Source of the DNA: Lachnospiraceae bacterium | GTDB lineage: Bacteria; Bacillota; Clostridia; Lachnospirales; Lachnospiraceae | Assembly (NCBI GenBank): GCA_900753305.1 | Contig: CAADYR010000146.1 | Span: 1 to 64,000 of the forward strand | Direction: 5' to 3' | DNA length: 64,000 bases | Notes under the pieces: generated by a model | Told to the model about the DNA's origin: nothing | Seen by the model: the letters and a program-made list of their open reading frames with translations, nothing else | Databases searched by the model: none | Translations under genes and position numbers: made by a program | Shown here: positions 36,339 through 45,485 of the stretch, piece after piece | How the letters are laid out: every line of letters begins with the position of its first letter | Position numbering within the stretch: position 1 is the first letter of the stretch

Positions 36339-37712
36339 ATGACAGACAGCAGAAAAAAAAGAATGATTTTATATAGTGTTCTATTTGCGGTCAGTGCAGT
36401 ATTTTATCTGTTCTGGTACTGGCATGACGGAATTGTTATTACACCGGATGCACAGTCATATATTGATATGGCCAGTGACAGAGAACCTATATATCCATTA
36501 TTTCTTTGGATTTGCAGAGGTCTGGCGGGGCAGACAGGATACCAGGATCTTGCAGTTATCCTACAGTGCATTTTAGCAGCAGTTGCAGCAGTAGTGATCA
36601 CAATGAAACTGCAGGAACGATTTTCACTGGGATTGATCGGAACAGGGGGAATCCTGCTGATCCAATATGGAATTACTTTTCTTAATCGTTTTGTTGCACA
36701 ACGCAAATACAGCTATTATAACAGCATTGAAACAGAGGCCATTACCTATTCGTTATGGATTTTGTTCATATTAAGTCTTTTGGAAATGGTTTATGATAAG
36801 AGTAAGAAAAGCATATTATGGAGCATTATTCTGGCAGTTATCCTGATGGCAACAAGAAAGCAGATGCTTATTGCATTTGGACTTTTGTTTCTGTGTATTC
36901 TGGCAGCATGGTATAAGGATAAAGGATGGAAAAAGGCATTTACAGGTGCCATACTTCTGGTGATAATAGGATTGGCATCAACAAGACTGATAGATTGTGC
37001 ATATAATTATGTATCGCGGGGAGAGTTTGCTCCCCATACAGGAGATTCCAGCTTTATATTAGGTACGGAACTTTATGTAGCCAATCCGGATATGGCTCAG
37101 TACATTCAGGATGATGACAGATGTGCTGTTTTTAATGAGATCATGGAAAGAGCAGATGAAAATGAATATAATGTGCAATATGCAGGAAGTGGCTGGCAGA
37201 ATATAGAAGATCATTACAGTGCATCTTATGATCGTATTAAGTTTGATATTGTTATGGTAGTCATACGTGAATATCAGGATAAACATAATGTGCCACAGGA
37301 ATACAGAGATTCCAATTATAATGAGATCGCAGATGCAATGATGAAAGAATTGCTGATGCCGTGTATCCCGGGTATTATAAGAATCTTTGGCAGTAATGTT
37401 GTACACGGAATGGTAACTACGGTCTTGAAAGTTCATAGAATTCTGAACTGGATAGCTGTAATTTTGTATATTGCTTATGTGAGTGTTTTTATAAGGCTGA
37501 TCCAGATCCGGGGATTAAAGAATTGCAGTAACAGTTCGGTTCCATTTGCGTTGCTGGTTATACTGGCGATTGTTTTTAATGTCGTATTAACATCTGCTAC
37601 AATATATCCTCAAATGCGATATATGTTATACAACACAGCGCTGTTTTATCAGGCGGGACTTATTATGTTGCTGGAATTGTTTCATGAGGAGAAGAAACGG
37701 AGAAACGGATGA
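36339..37712 (+). CDS. Polytopic membrane protein, GT-C-like (paralogue of 30027-31409)
   Basis: 457 residues, about ten hydrophobic segments. The first outer loop DAQSYIDMASDREPIYPLFL aligns with that of the gene at 30027, and the later soluble loop (near residues 225-320) has the same order of motifs. No enzyme family is recognised with certainty; a membrane glycosyltransferase using polyprenyl-phosphate sugars is the best guess. GGAGG precedes the ATG. Its end overlaps the next GT4 gene by 4 bases (ATGA), so translation is coupled. Confidence 0.5.
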   Translation: MTDSRKKRMILYSVLFAVSAVFYLFWYWHDGIVITPDAQSYIDMASDREPIYPLFLWICRGLAGQTGYQDLAVILQCILAAVAAVVITMKLQERFSLGLIGTGGILLIQYGITFLNRFVAQRKYSYYNSIETEAITYSLWILFILSLLEMVYDKSKKSILWSIILAVILMATRKQMLIAFGLLFLCILAAWYKDKGWKKAFTGAILLVIIGLASTRLIDCAYNYVSRGEFAPHTGDSSFILGTELYVANPDMAQYIQDDDRCAVFNEIMERADENEYNVQYAGSGWQNIEDHYSASYDRIKFDIVMVVIREYQDKHNVPQEYRDSNYNEIADAMMKELLMPCIPGIIRIFGSNVVHGMVTTVLKVHRILNWIAVILYIAYVSVFIRLIQIRGLKNCSNSSVPFALLVILAIVFNVVLTSATIYPQMRYMLYNTALFYQAGLIMLLELFHEEKKRRNG

Positions 37713-38812
37713 AAAAGATAGTATTTCACATACATTGTCTTGAACGGGGCGGAGCTGAAAGAGTAGTATCGAACCTCGCAGGGCAATTTGTCAATCATGG
37801 ATACGAAGTATATATTGCAACTGAAGAACAGGGAGAAAACGAATACGAGATAGACAGTAAGATCCATAGAGTTCACGTAGGTTTGACCAAAAAGCAGGAA
37901 CAGAACGGAAGAATTTTGAAGTTCGTGGATAGGATCATAAATTTACGCAGATTTCTTCTGGATGTAAAACCGGATATTGTGATCGCATTTGCAAGAAAAG
38001 CTAATTATCGGGCGTTGACGGCAACTATCGGTACCAGGATTCCTGTAGTTATTTCAATCAGAATTTCACCGGTGGGCTGGTATGATTTTCCTTCCGATAA
38101 GATACAGATCCCGCTTCTGTTCAGAAGAGCTGCCGGTTGTGTATTTCAGACTCAGGAGCAGAAAGATTTCTTCCCTGAGTATGTACAGGAGAGATCCAGA
38201 ATTATTCTCAATGCCATCAATCCTGTTTTTATAGGCAATCCAATACCTGAGAAAAGAGAAAAGGTAGTAGTACATTCCGGTAGAATTGTAGATTTTAAAA
38301 ATCAGCAAATGCTGATCAGAGCATTTGAAAAAGTGCACCAAAAACATCCGGATTATATTTTGAAAATATTTGGACAGGATACCCACGATGGAACATGGCA
38401 GAAACTGGAAGCGCTTATTGAGCAGAATCAGGCGTGGGATTATGTGAAATTAATGGGAGGAAGTAATCAGCTTCAAAAGGATATGATAAATGGAGCAGTT
38501 GCAGCATTCTCATCGGATATGGAAGGAATGCCTAATGCTATGCTGGAAGCGATGGCATTGGGATTACCGGTGGTTGCCACTGATTGCCCTCCAGGTGGAC
38601 CCCGTATGGTGATCACACCGGAAGAGAACGGTATTTTAGTTCCTGTAGGGGACGAAGATGCACTGGCAAAAGCAATTAACAGGCTGATAGAGAACCCTGC
38701 ATTGGCTGATAAAATGGGTAGAAATGCTGCCCAAATAGGAGAAAAAGCGGGAGCAGATGTAATTTTTAAGGAATGGGAGGATTATCTTCTGGAGATTTGT
38801 AATAAAAGATAG
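37709..38812 (+). CDS. Glycosyltransferase family 4, PglJ-like (pair with asnB 1)
   Basis: 367 residues, GT-B. HIHCLERGGAERVVSNLAGQF near the start and SDMEGMPNAMLEAMALGLPVVATDCPPGGP at the donor site place it in the PglJ/PglH-like GT4 group. It is clearly paralogous to the gene at 40722: the same SxxEGMPN, TDCPxGGP and LVPVGD motifs occur in order. Each paralogue is followed by an asnB-type gene. It probably adds a GalNAc or GalNAcA-type residue; the specificity is inference from the UDP-GalNAcA genes upstream. Confidence 0.85.
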   Translation: MKKIVFHIHCLERGGAERVVSNLAGQFVNHGYEVYIATEEQGENEYEIDSKIHRVHVGLTKKQEQNGRILKFVDRIINLRRFLLDVKPDIVIAFARKANYRALTATIGTRIPVVISIRISPVGWYDFPSDKIQIPLLFRRAAGCVFQTQEQKDFFPEYVQERSRIILNAINPVFIGNPIPEKREKVVVHSGRIVDFKNQQMLIRAFEKVHQKHPDYILKIFGQDTHDGTWQKLEALIEQNQAWDYVKLMGGSNQLQKDMINGAVAAFSSDMEGMPNAMLEAMALGLPVVATDCPPGGPRMVITPEENGILVPVGDEDALAKAINRLIENPALADKMGRNAAQIGEKAGADVIFKEWEDYLLEICNKR

Positions 38813-38837
38813 AGAAAGGTGAAGGGAGGCCTGGACT

Positions 38838-40718
38838 ATGTGTGGAATATGTGGCTTTATATCAAAAAAGAGGATTACTTTAGAACAATTGAAACATATG
38901 AATGATACAATGTATCACAGAGGACCTAATGATAGTGGAGAAGAAATTTTTCAGGCATCTGCAGATTACAATGTAGGACTGGCACAAAGGAGGCTTTCCA
39001 TATTAGATCTGTCTATGTTGGGACATCAGCCCATGCATTCAGCAAATGAGAGACTTGTTATTACCTATAATGGAGAAATATACAATTTTCTTGAATTGCG
39101 GGAGGAATTAAAGGATTATCCATTTAAATCCCATTGTGATACAGAAGTAATTCTCGCAGCATATTTGAAATGGGGCATTTCCTGTGTGGACAAATTTCAG
39201 GGAATGTTTGCGATCGCTCTGTATGACAGAGAAACAAATGAATTATTTCTGGTACGTGACAGAATAGGTAAAAAACCACTTTATTATTGGATAGATGGTG
39301 AAAATCTGGTTTTTGCATCAGAATTAAAACCTATTATGGAGTATCCGGGCTTTCCGAAACAGATTCGTACAGATGTGATCAAACGGTATATGTTCCAACA
39401 ATGTGTTAATGAGCCGGATTCTATTTTTGAGAATGTTTATAAGGTACAGCCGGGCGGTATTGTGAAATTCTGTGAAGGCAAGATGAGCAGTTGGAAATAC
39501 TGGGATATAGCCAAAGTATATCATCGCAAGAAACAAGAAACAGTAGGTTCTTATGAAGAAGCAAAGGAAGAATTAAAGGACATCTTAAAAGATTGTGTAA
39601 GGAAAAGAATGATAGCGGATGTACCACTTGGAACATTCCTGAGTGGCGGATATGATTCTTCATTAGTTACTGCGCTTGCGCAGGAAGCAAGCAATGAACC
39701 GGTAAAAACCTATTCGATAGGGTTTAATGAAGAACGTTATAATGAAGCAAAGTATGCAAAGGAAGTAGCAAAGCATTTAGGAACACACCATACGGAATTG
39801 TATATAGATGAGCAGGCAATGTTTGATATGGTGGAAAGCATTCCGCAATATTACGATGAACCATTTGCGGACAGTTCCCAGATTCCATCTATGCTGGTTG
39901 CCAAGCTTGCATCTAAGGATGTAACAGTTGTGTTATCAGGAGATGGTGGAGATGAATTCTTCTGCGGTTATAATATTTATGATAATGTAGCGCAGGCACA
40001 GAAACTGGATGTTTTAGGACAGCTTACCTATGGGGTCTGCCAATTTCCACCGTTCAGAAAGGCTGCACTTCTGGAAAAGTTACCTTTTAAAGTACAGGTG
40101 GTAGCAGGCAATCACGATAAAGAAACAAAGACCCAGATAGGTGGAAGTTCCTATATTCGTGCTATTGACCGTATGATATCAGGTGAAGGTGTTCCGTATA
40201 AATTCCCGATTGAGAGTAAATACAATGAGCCAAACTGGCAGGAACGCAGGATGCTTCTGGATGAGGATACGTACTTGCCGGGTGACATATTGTGCAAGGT
40301 AGACAGGGCTACCATGAAATACTCTATTGAGGCCAGATGTCCTATTTTGGATGTAAGAGTAATGGAATATTCATACCGATTACCACATTCCTATAAATAC
40401 GCGAATGGAATAAAGAAACGTATCTTAAAGGATATTGCATATGACTATATTCCCAGGGAGTTACTGGATCGTCCTAAAGTTGGATTTGGAGTTCCGCTTG
40501 ATAAGTGGATGAGAGGACCTCTAAAAGAGCAATTGATGGATATGTGTAGTGTTGAATATCTTAGAAAGCAGGGAATTTTTGATGCTGATTATGTAAATCA
40601 TTTCATCATGGAATACCTGAGGACTGGAGATAAAGGACCGGCTACAGGTGCTAATTTCTCTAAAACAGCGTGGTCTTTCTTTGCATTTCAACAGTGGTAT
40701 GAAACATATATGAGGTAA
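38838..40718 (+). CDS. Glutamine-dependent amidotransferase, asparagine synthase B type (1)
   Basis: 626 residues. MCGICGF gives the N-terminal Cys nucleophile of class II glutamine amidotransferases; HRGPND and YNGEIYN complete the glutaminase. SGGYDSS (269-275) is the PP-loop, and LSGDGGDEFFCGY follows in the synthetase domain. AsnB-type enzymes in glycan loci, such as WbpS-like proteins, convert uronic acids to uronamides with glutamine and ATP. Near UDP-GalNAcA genes that is the likely role, though plain asparagine synthesis is not excluded. The start is fixed by Cys2. A second copy lies at 41831. Confidence 0.88.
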   Translation: MCGICGFISKKRITLEQLKHMNDTMYHRGPNDSGEEIFQASADYNVGLAQRRLSILDLSMLGHQPMHSANERLVITYNGEIYNFLELREELKDYPFKSHCDTEVILAAYLKWGISCVDKFQGMFAIALYDRETNELFLVRDRIGKKPLYYWIDGENLVFASELKPIMEYPGFPKQIRTDVIKRYMFQQCVNEPDSIFENVYKVQPGGIVKFCEGKMSSWKYWDIAKVYHRKKQETVGSYEEAKEELKDILKDCVRKRMIADVPLGTFLSGGYDSSLVTALAQEASNEPVKTYSIGFNEERYNEAKYAKEVAKHLGTHHTELYIDEQAMFDMVESIPQYYDEPFADSSQIPSMLVAKLASKDVTVVLSGDGGDEFFCGYNIYDNVAQAQKLDVLGQLTYGVCQFPPFRKAALLEKLPFKVQVVAGNHDKETKTQIGGSSYIRAIDRMISGEGVPYKFPIESKYNEPNWQERRMLLDEDTYLPGDILCKVDRATMKYSIEARCPILDVRVMEYSYRLPHSYKYANGIKKRILKDIAYDYIPRELLDRPKVGFGVPLDKWMRGPLKEQLMDMCSVEYLRKQGIFDADYVNHFIMEYLRTGDKGPATGANFSKTAWSFFAFQQWYETYMR

Positions 40719-40721
40719 TTC

Positions 40722-41813
40722 ATGAAGCGTATAGCATTATTTATCAGTTCTCTGCAAAAAGGCGGTTCCGAGCGTGTTATGGTGAACCTTGCCGAATTTT
40801 TTCACAGGAATCATTATGAGGTTATTCTTGTGACGCAGTATAAAAATGATGTAGAGTATGAAATCTTACCGGAGATTCGCAGGGTATATTCAGAACCGGA
40901 TAAAGAACTGTTGAATGAAAGCAGGATCCATAATTTTAAGGTTCGTTTTGCTACTCTGAGAAACATATGGAAAAACTATAAACCCGATTTGATATTGGCT
41001 TTTCTTGGAAAGAATAATCTAATGGCAATTGCAACATCAACTTTTTTGCCGGTCAGAACAGTGGTATCTGTGCGTGGAGAACCCACAATGGAATATGAGG
41101 GGAAACTGATGCAGTTTCTTGCAAAATTTATGTTCCGTTTTGCAGATGGAGTTGTACTTCAGACGAAACAGGCACTTGGCTTCTTCCCAAAGAGGGTGCA
41201 AAAGAAAGCAATGGTATTGCCTAATCCCTTAAATCCGGATTTTTTGAAACACAGACCTGCAGTAGAAAAAGAAGATCTGATAGTTGCGGCCGGGAGACTG
41301 GATGAAAATAAGAATCATGCAATGCTGATCCATGCTTTTGCCAAAATAGCAGCAGAGTATCCGAATATGAAGCTGATCATTTATGGAGAAGGCGACAGCA
41401 GAGAACAATTGGAAAAACTGATAGAAGAAAAAGAACTGACCGACAGGATCTCTCTACCGGGCAGCGTAACAGATGTGGCGGACAGAATCAGTAAGGCACG
41501 TATTTTTACTTTGACATCCAACACGGAAGGCATGCCTAATTCCATTATGGAAGCGATGGCACTGGGAATACCGGTAATTTCTACGGATTGTCCATGTGGT
41601 GGACCTGCTACATTGATCAGAGATGGAGAGAATGGACTGCTGGTTCCTGTAGGAGATGCATATGCTTTATCGGATGCATTTCGTAAAATTCTCTCGAATC
41701 CGGAACTTGAACAGAAATTAGGAGAGAATGCAAGGCAGATCACAGTGGAATTGAATCCTGATAAAGTAAACAATGAATGGAAAAAATATTTGACACATAT
41801 TGCTAAGAAATGA
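40722..41813 (+). CDS. Glycosyltransferase family 4, PglJ-like (pair with asnB 2)
   Basis: 363 residues, GT-B. LFISSLQKGGSERVMVNLAEFF and TSNTEGMPNSIMEAMALGIPVISTDCPCGGP align with the gene at 37709, so the two are duplicates that have diverged. AAGRLDENKNH opens the donor domain. It begins 3 bases after asnB 1 and ends before asnB 2, giving a GT4-asnB-GT4-asnB order. Probable role: a further sugar in the repeat unit, perhaps of the same uronamide class. Confidence 0.85.
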   Translation: MKRIALFISSLQKGGSERVMVNLAEFFHRNHYEVILVTQYKNDVEYEILPEIRRVYSEPDKELLNESRIHNFKVRFATLRNIWKNYKPDLILAFLGKNNLMAIATSTFLPVRTVVSVRGEPTMEYEGKLMQFLAKFMFRFADGVVLQTKQALGFFPKRVQKKAMVLPNPLNPDFLKHRPAVEKEDLIVAAGRLDENKNHAMLIHAFAKIAAEYPNMKLIIYGEGDSREQLEKLIEEKELTDRISLPGSVTDVADRISKARIFTLTSNTEGMPNSIMEAMALGIPVISTDCPCGGPATLIRDGENGLLVPVGDAYALSDAFRKILSNPELEQKLGENARQITVELNPDKVNNEWKKYLTHIAKK

Positions 41814-41830
41814 CAGAAAGGACATTGCCT

Positions 41831-43714
41831 ATGTGCGGAATCGCAGGATTTTGTAACCATCCAGCAAATTGGAGAGAAAATATACACAAGATGAATGAAA
41901 GGATGCTGCATCGCGGTCCTGATGCAGGTGGATTCTGGGCAAATGAGGATGCCAGTGTAGTATTTGGACATCGCAGATTATCCATTGTGGACTTATCAGA
42001 GAATGGTGCGCAGCCGATGCAGTCGGCATCCGGCAGATATATGTGCGTATATAACGGAGAAATCTATAATTATAAAGTCATCCGTGACAAACTTCTTGCA
42101 GAGCATAAGGTGACGGCTTTTCGTGGTTCTTCTGATACAGAAGTTCTTCTGGAAGCTTTTGAAGCATATGGTGTCAGAGAAACGATTGCCATGTGCAAGG
42201 GAATGTTTGCAATCGCTTTGCTGGACAGACAGACTAAGAAACTTACGCTGATCCGTGACCGAATTGGAGAAAAGCCACTTTATTATGGATTTGTGAATGG
42301 GCATTTTGTATTTGCTTCTGATCTGGGAAGTATTACACAGTTAGATGATTTTCACAATGCAATTGATACCAGGGTGCTGCAGATTTACTTTGTTCATGGT
42401 TATATTCCTGCGCCTTACTCTATTTATGAGAATATTTATAAACTGGATGCAGGCTGTATGCTGGAAATGGACGCTCCTTATACGGAGCCTAAGATCAGTG
42501 CATACTGGTCAGTCAGAGAAGCAGCCAGATATGGTGAGACACATCCGTTTAAAGGAACCAGAGAAGAAGCGGCAGATGAGCTGGAGAGACTGCTCAAGGC
42601 TTCTATCAAGGATCAGATGGTAGCAGATGTTCCGGTAGGGGCATTTCTGTCAGCAGGAATTGACAGTAGTACGGTAGTGGCGCTTATGCAGGCACAATCA
42701 AATAGAAAGGTCAGAAGTTTCACAATAGGAATGGATGATCCGAAATATAATGAAGCAACCTATGCAAAAGAAATCGCACAACATCTGGGTACAGAACATA
42801 CAGAACTTTACATCACAGAAGAAGATGCCAAGGCAGTGATTCCCAAATTACCATGGATGTTTGGAGAACCTTTTGCCGATTCTTCACAGATTCCAACCTA
42901 CTTAGTCAGCAAGATGACGAGGGAACATGTAACAGTATCTCTGAGTGGAGATGCAGGAGACGAGTTATTCTGTGGATATGGCTCTTATTCATCGATTAAC
43001 AGGATCTGGGGTAAAATGAAAGCATATCCATATGGGCTGCGTAAAATATGCAGTGAATTGGTATTACATGCTCCATTCGGTAAAAACAATCAGTTATTGC
43101 AGACAAAGGCATATTTACTTGGCGCCAGAGGACCGGAAAATCTGTATGAGATATCGAATGCGCAGGAATTGCTCAGTACAAGGATTCCTTTAGAAAAAAA
43201 TGTATATTCATATAAACAAAGTCAGGCACCGCAGAATTTTTTGAAAGACACCCAGAATTGTATTATGCTTATGGACATGGAAATGTACCATCCGGATGAT
43301 ATTCTGGTAAAGGTAGACAGAACAGCAATGGCAGTATCTCTGGAAACCAGAGTCCCTATGCTCGACAAGGATGTTGTAGAGTTTGCATGGACGATTCCGA
43401 TGGAATATAAGAAGCAGGGTAATGAGGGCAAGTTGGTATTAAAAGATGTCCTTTATAGATATGTACCTAAGGAAATGATGGACAGACCTAAGAAAGGTTT
43501 CTCAATCCCTATTATGAAGTGGCTTAAAGAGCCACAGCTTCGTGAATGGGCAGAAAATCTCATAGACAGAAAAATGCTGGAGCAGCAGGGAATCCTGAAT
43601 CCTGATGTGGTATGGCATATCTGGAATGACTATGTAGAACATGATAACTGGCGTGATCAGATCTGGTATATACTGATGTTCCAGAGTTGGCTGGTAAGTG
43701 AGAGGGTAGCATAA
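41831..43714 (+). CDS. Glutamine-dependent amidotransferase, asparagine synthase B type (2)
   Basis: 627 residues. MCGIAGF supplies the Cys2 nucleophile, followed by HRGPDAGG and YNGEIYNY. The PP-loop reads SAGIDSS (274-280) instead of the canonical SGG-x-DSS seen in copy 1, and LSGDAGDELFCGYG replaces GDGGDEFF. Both changes occur in active family members, so activity is still expected. The start is set by Cys2; ATG 41810 would add seven residues and block the nucleophile. GAAAGGA at 41815-41821 is the ribosome site. The stop overlaps the next start by one base. Confidence 0.88.
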   Translation: MCGIAGFCNHPANWRENIHKMNERMLHRGPDAGGFWANEDASVVFGHRRLSIVDLSENGAQPMQSASGRYMCVYNGEIYNYKVIRDKLLAEHKVTAFRGSSDTEVLLEAFEAYGVRETIAMCKGMFAIALLDRQTKKLTLIRDRIGEKPLYYGFVNGHFVFASDLGSITQLDDFHNAIDTRVLQIYFVHGYIPAPYSIYENIYKLDAGCMLEMDAPYTEPKISAYWSVREAARYGETHPFKGTREEAADELERLLKASIKDQMVADVPVGAFLSAGIDSSTVVALMQAQSNRKVRSFTIGMDDPKYNEATYAKEIAQHLGTEHTELYITEEDAKAVIPKLPWMFGEPFADSSQIPTYLVSKMTREHVTVSLSGDAGDELFCGYGSYSSINRIWGKMKAYPYGLRKICSELVLHAPFGKNNQLLQTKAYLLGARGPENLYEISNAQELLSTRIPLEKNVYSYKQSQAPQNFLKDTQNCIMLMDMEMYHPDDILVKVDRTAMAVSLETRVPMLDKDVVEFAWTIPMEYKKQGNEGKLVLKDVLYRYVPKEMMDRPKKGFSIPIMKWLKEPQLREWAENLIDRKMLEQQGILNPDVVWHIWNDYVEHDNWRDQIWYILMFQSWLVSERVA

Positions 43715-45402
43715 TGCTTACAGTTCTGCTTAATTGGCTCTATATTTCTTTTACAGCAATGTGTCTGGGCATAGGATTTGCAGCCTTTACAAATAACAGG
43801 CTGCATTATCAGATCAGGACAGCAGACAGTATTCTGGCTATTGGATTAGTCATAGCTACGGTTTATGCACAGATATGGAGTCTGTTTTATAAAGTTGGAA
43901 TAACAGCGAATCTGATCCTGCTGATCGTATGTATGATATCTCTCTGCTATGGCAGGAGAAAGGCACAATATCTGTTGCAGATACAAAGAAAGAGTTGTTC
44001 TGTCATAAGAGGGATTGGAATTATAATGCTGATTCTGGTGTGGGCATATTGTACATCCAGAGGTTACATGCATTATGATTCTGATCTGTATCATGCGCAA
44101 AGTATACGTTGGATCGAAGAATATGGTATTGTGAAGGGACTGGGCAATATTCATGTAAGATTTGCCTATAACAGTTCCTTTTTTGCGTTGTCGGCACTTT
44201 ACAGTATGCCATATATATTTGGACAGTCCATGCATAGTGTAAATGGACTGATGGCGCTGATCCTCAGCATAGAAGCTTTTCGTATTGTGGATGCGTGGAA
44301 GCGCAGAAAACTGCTTTTGTCTGATTTTGCAAGAGCAGCAGCATTGTTCTATCTGACCCTGATCTACGGTGAGATCATGGCACCTGCTTCCGATTATGCA
44401 ATTATGTGTACAGTATTCTATATCATTATAAAATGGCTGGCTCGATCAGAAAGTAAGCAGGAAGCAGATATTGTCACACCATATGCATTACTTTGTGTGG
44501 CAGGTGTCTATGCAGTATCCCTTAAACTTACAGCAGGGCTTATTTTACTGCTGACCATAAAGCCGGCGATCATGCTGATCCGGCGGAAAAGATGGAAAGA
44601 GATCATACTTTATATATGTATGGGCGTTGGAGTCATAACACCATGGCTTATAAGAACTGTATGGATATCAGGATATCTTCTGTATCCGTTCCCGGCATTG
44701 GATCTATTCTCTGTGGACTGGAAGATTCCTGCTCAGGCAGCTGCATTGGATGCAGCAGAGATCAAGACCTGGGGGCGTGGACTGAATAATGCATCGCTGG
44801 TAAATTTACCGATGGCAGAATGGTTCCCCAAATGGTTTGGTGGGACACTGCCCATGCTTGGTAAATTATTTATTGCTGCAGATATTCTATGTCTGATGAT
44901 TGGAGTGTTCATCATTATTGTGACAGTATACAGGAAGAAGAAAGAACAGTGGGACAGTATTCTTGTGTGGCTGACTGTGGCGGCTTCTTATATTTTCTGG
45001 CAAGTATCAGCGCCGCTTCTCAGATATGGGTATGCTTATGTATTATTGGTCATAGCACTTACCGGCGGTATGCTGTGGGCTATATGTTTTCGGACAAAAC
45101 AGGCAGGGAACAGACCGGAAATGCTGGACAGGGGGCTGTGCATACTGCTTCTGATGTTGGGACTGGTGAAGATATATTCTTTGGGAAGCTATATGATAGG
45201 GCAAAGCACTCTGCCATATTATGTGAACCAACAGGATTATGGAAGCTATGAGCTGGATTCTTATCAGGTAAATGGCGTGACCTTTTATTATCCGGTAAGT
45301 GGTGACAGAGTAGGGTATGATCCATTTCCTGCACTTCCGAGATTAACAGAATTTGAGTTCAGAGGCGATACATTAAAGCAGGGATTTAGAAATATCCGGT
45401 AA
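43714..45402 (+). CDS. LIC_10190-like polytopic membrane protein, probable GT-C
   Basis: 562 residues, about twelve hydrophobic segments. The outer-loop block YDSDLYHAQSIRWIEEYG, then KGLGNIHVRFAYNSSFF, is the hallmark of the LIC_10190-type membrane family found in glycan loci; its Asp pair resembles GT-C active sites. Biochemical function is not established for the family as far as I know. The start overlaps the asnB 2 stop by one base. It ends the transcription unit before the promoter at 45423-45451. Confidence 0.65.
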   Translation: MLTVLLNWLYISFTAMCLGIGFAAFTNNRLHYQIRTADSILAIGLVIATVYAQIWSLFYKVGITANLILLIVCMISLCYGRRKAQYLLQIQRKSCSVIRGIGIIMLILVWAYCTSRGYMHYDSDLYHAQSIRWIEEYGIVKGLGNIHVRFAYNSSFFALSALYSMPYIFGQSMHSVNGLMALILSIEAFRIVDAWKRRKLLLSDFARAAALFYLTLIYGEIMAPASDYAIMCTVFYIIIKWLARSESKQEADIVTPYALLCVAGVYAVSLKLTAGLILLLTIKPAIMLIRRKRWKEIILYICMGVGVITPWLIRTVWISGYLLYPFPALDLFSVDWKIPAQAAALDAAEIKTWGRGLNNASLVNLPMAEWFPKWFGGTLPMLGKLFIAADILCLMIGVFIIIVTVYRKKKEQWDSILVWLTVAASYIFWQVSAPLLRYGYAYVLLVIALTGGMLWAICFRTKQAGNRPEMLDRGLCILLLMLGLVKIYSLGSYMIGQSTLPYYVNQQDYGSYELDSYQVNGVTFYYPVSGDRVGYDPFPALPRLTEFEFRGDTLKQGFRNIR

Positions 45403-45422
45403 ATGGTGGAATTTAAAAGCAG

Positions 45423-45451
45423 TTTACCGATTGATGATCTTGTGCTATGAT
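45423..45451 (+). promoter_or_regulatory. Sigma-A promoter upstream of the GT39-like gene
   Basis: TTTACC (45423-45428) and TATGAT (45446-45451) with a 17-base spacer and TGC before the -10. A 7-base inverted repeat, CGGTAAA (45397-45403) and TTTACCG (45423-45429), overlaps the -35 and could be an operator half-site pair or chance. The -10 position means that the downstream gene cannot start at ATG 45447. Confidence 0.7.
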
Positions 45452-45485
45452 TTGTGTTAGTGTGAAATATGAAAGGAATGGAAGC

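Noticed and set aside
41381..41971. 196-residue open frame on the minus strand
   Set aside because: It lies entirely opposite the GT4 and asnB genes, whose families are clear, and shows no family motif; a shadow of their codon use. The same holds for other minus-strand frames, such as 7438-7899 and 60127-60597.
38838..43714. Reading the two asnB genes as plain asparagine biosynthesis
   Set aside because: Two copies alternating with glycosyltransferases in a locus with UDP-GalNAcA enzymes fit glycan amidation better; not formally excluded.
45397..45429. Terminator after the LIC_10190-like gene
   Set aside because: The 7-base inverted repeat has a 19-base loop and no T-run.
45447..45485. ATG 45447 as start of the GT39-like gene
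   Set aside because: The ATG lies in the -10 box of a good promoter and has no ribosome site; GTG 45486 follows AAAGGA.
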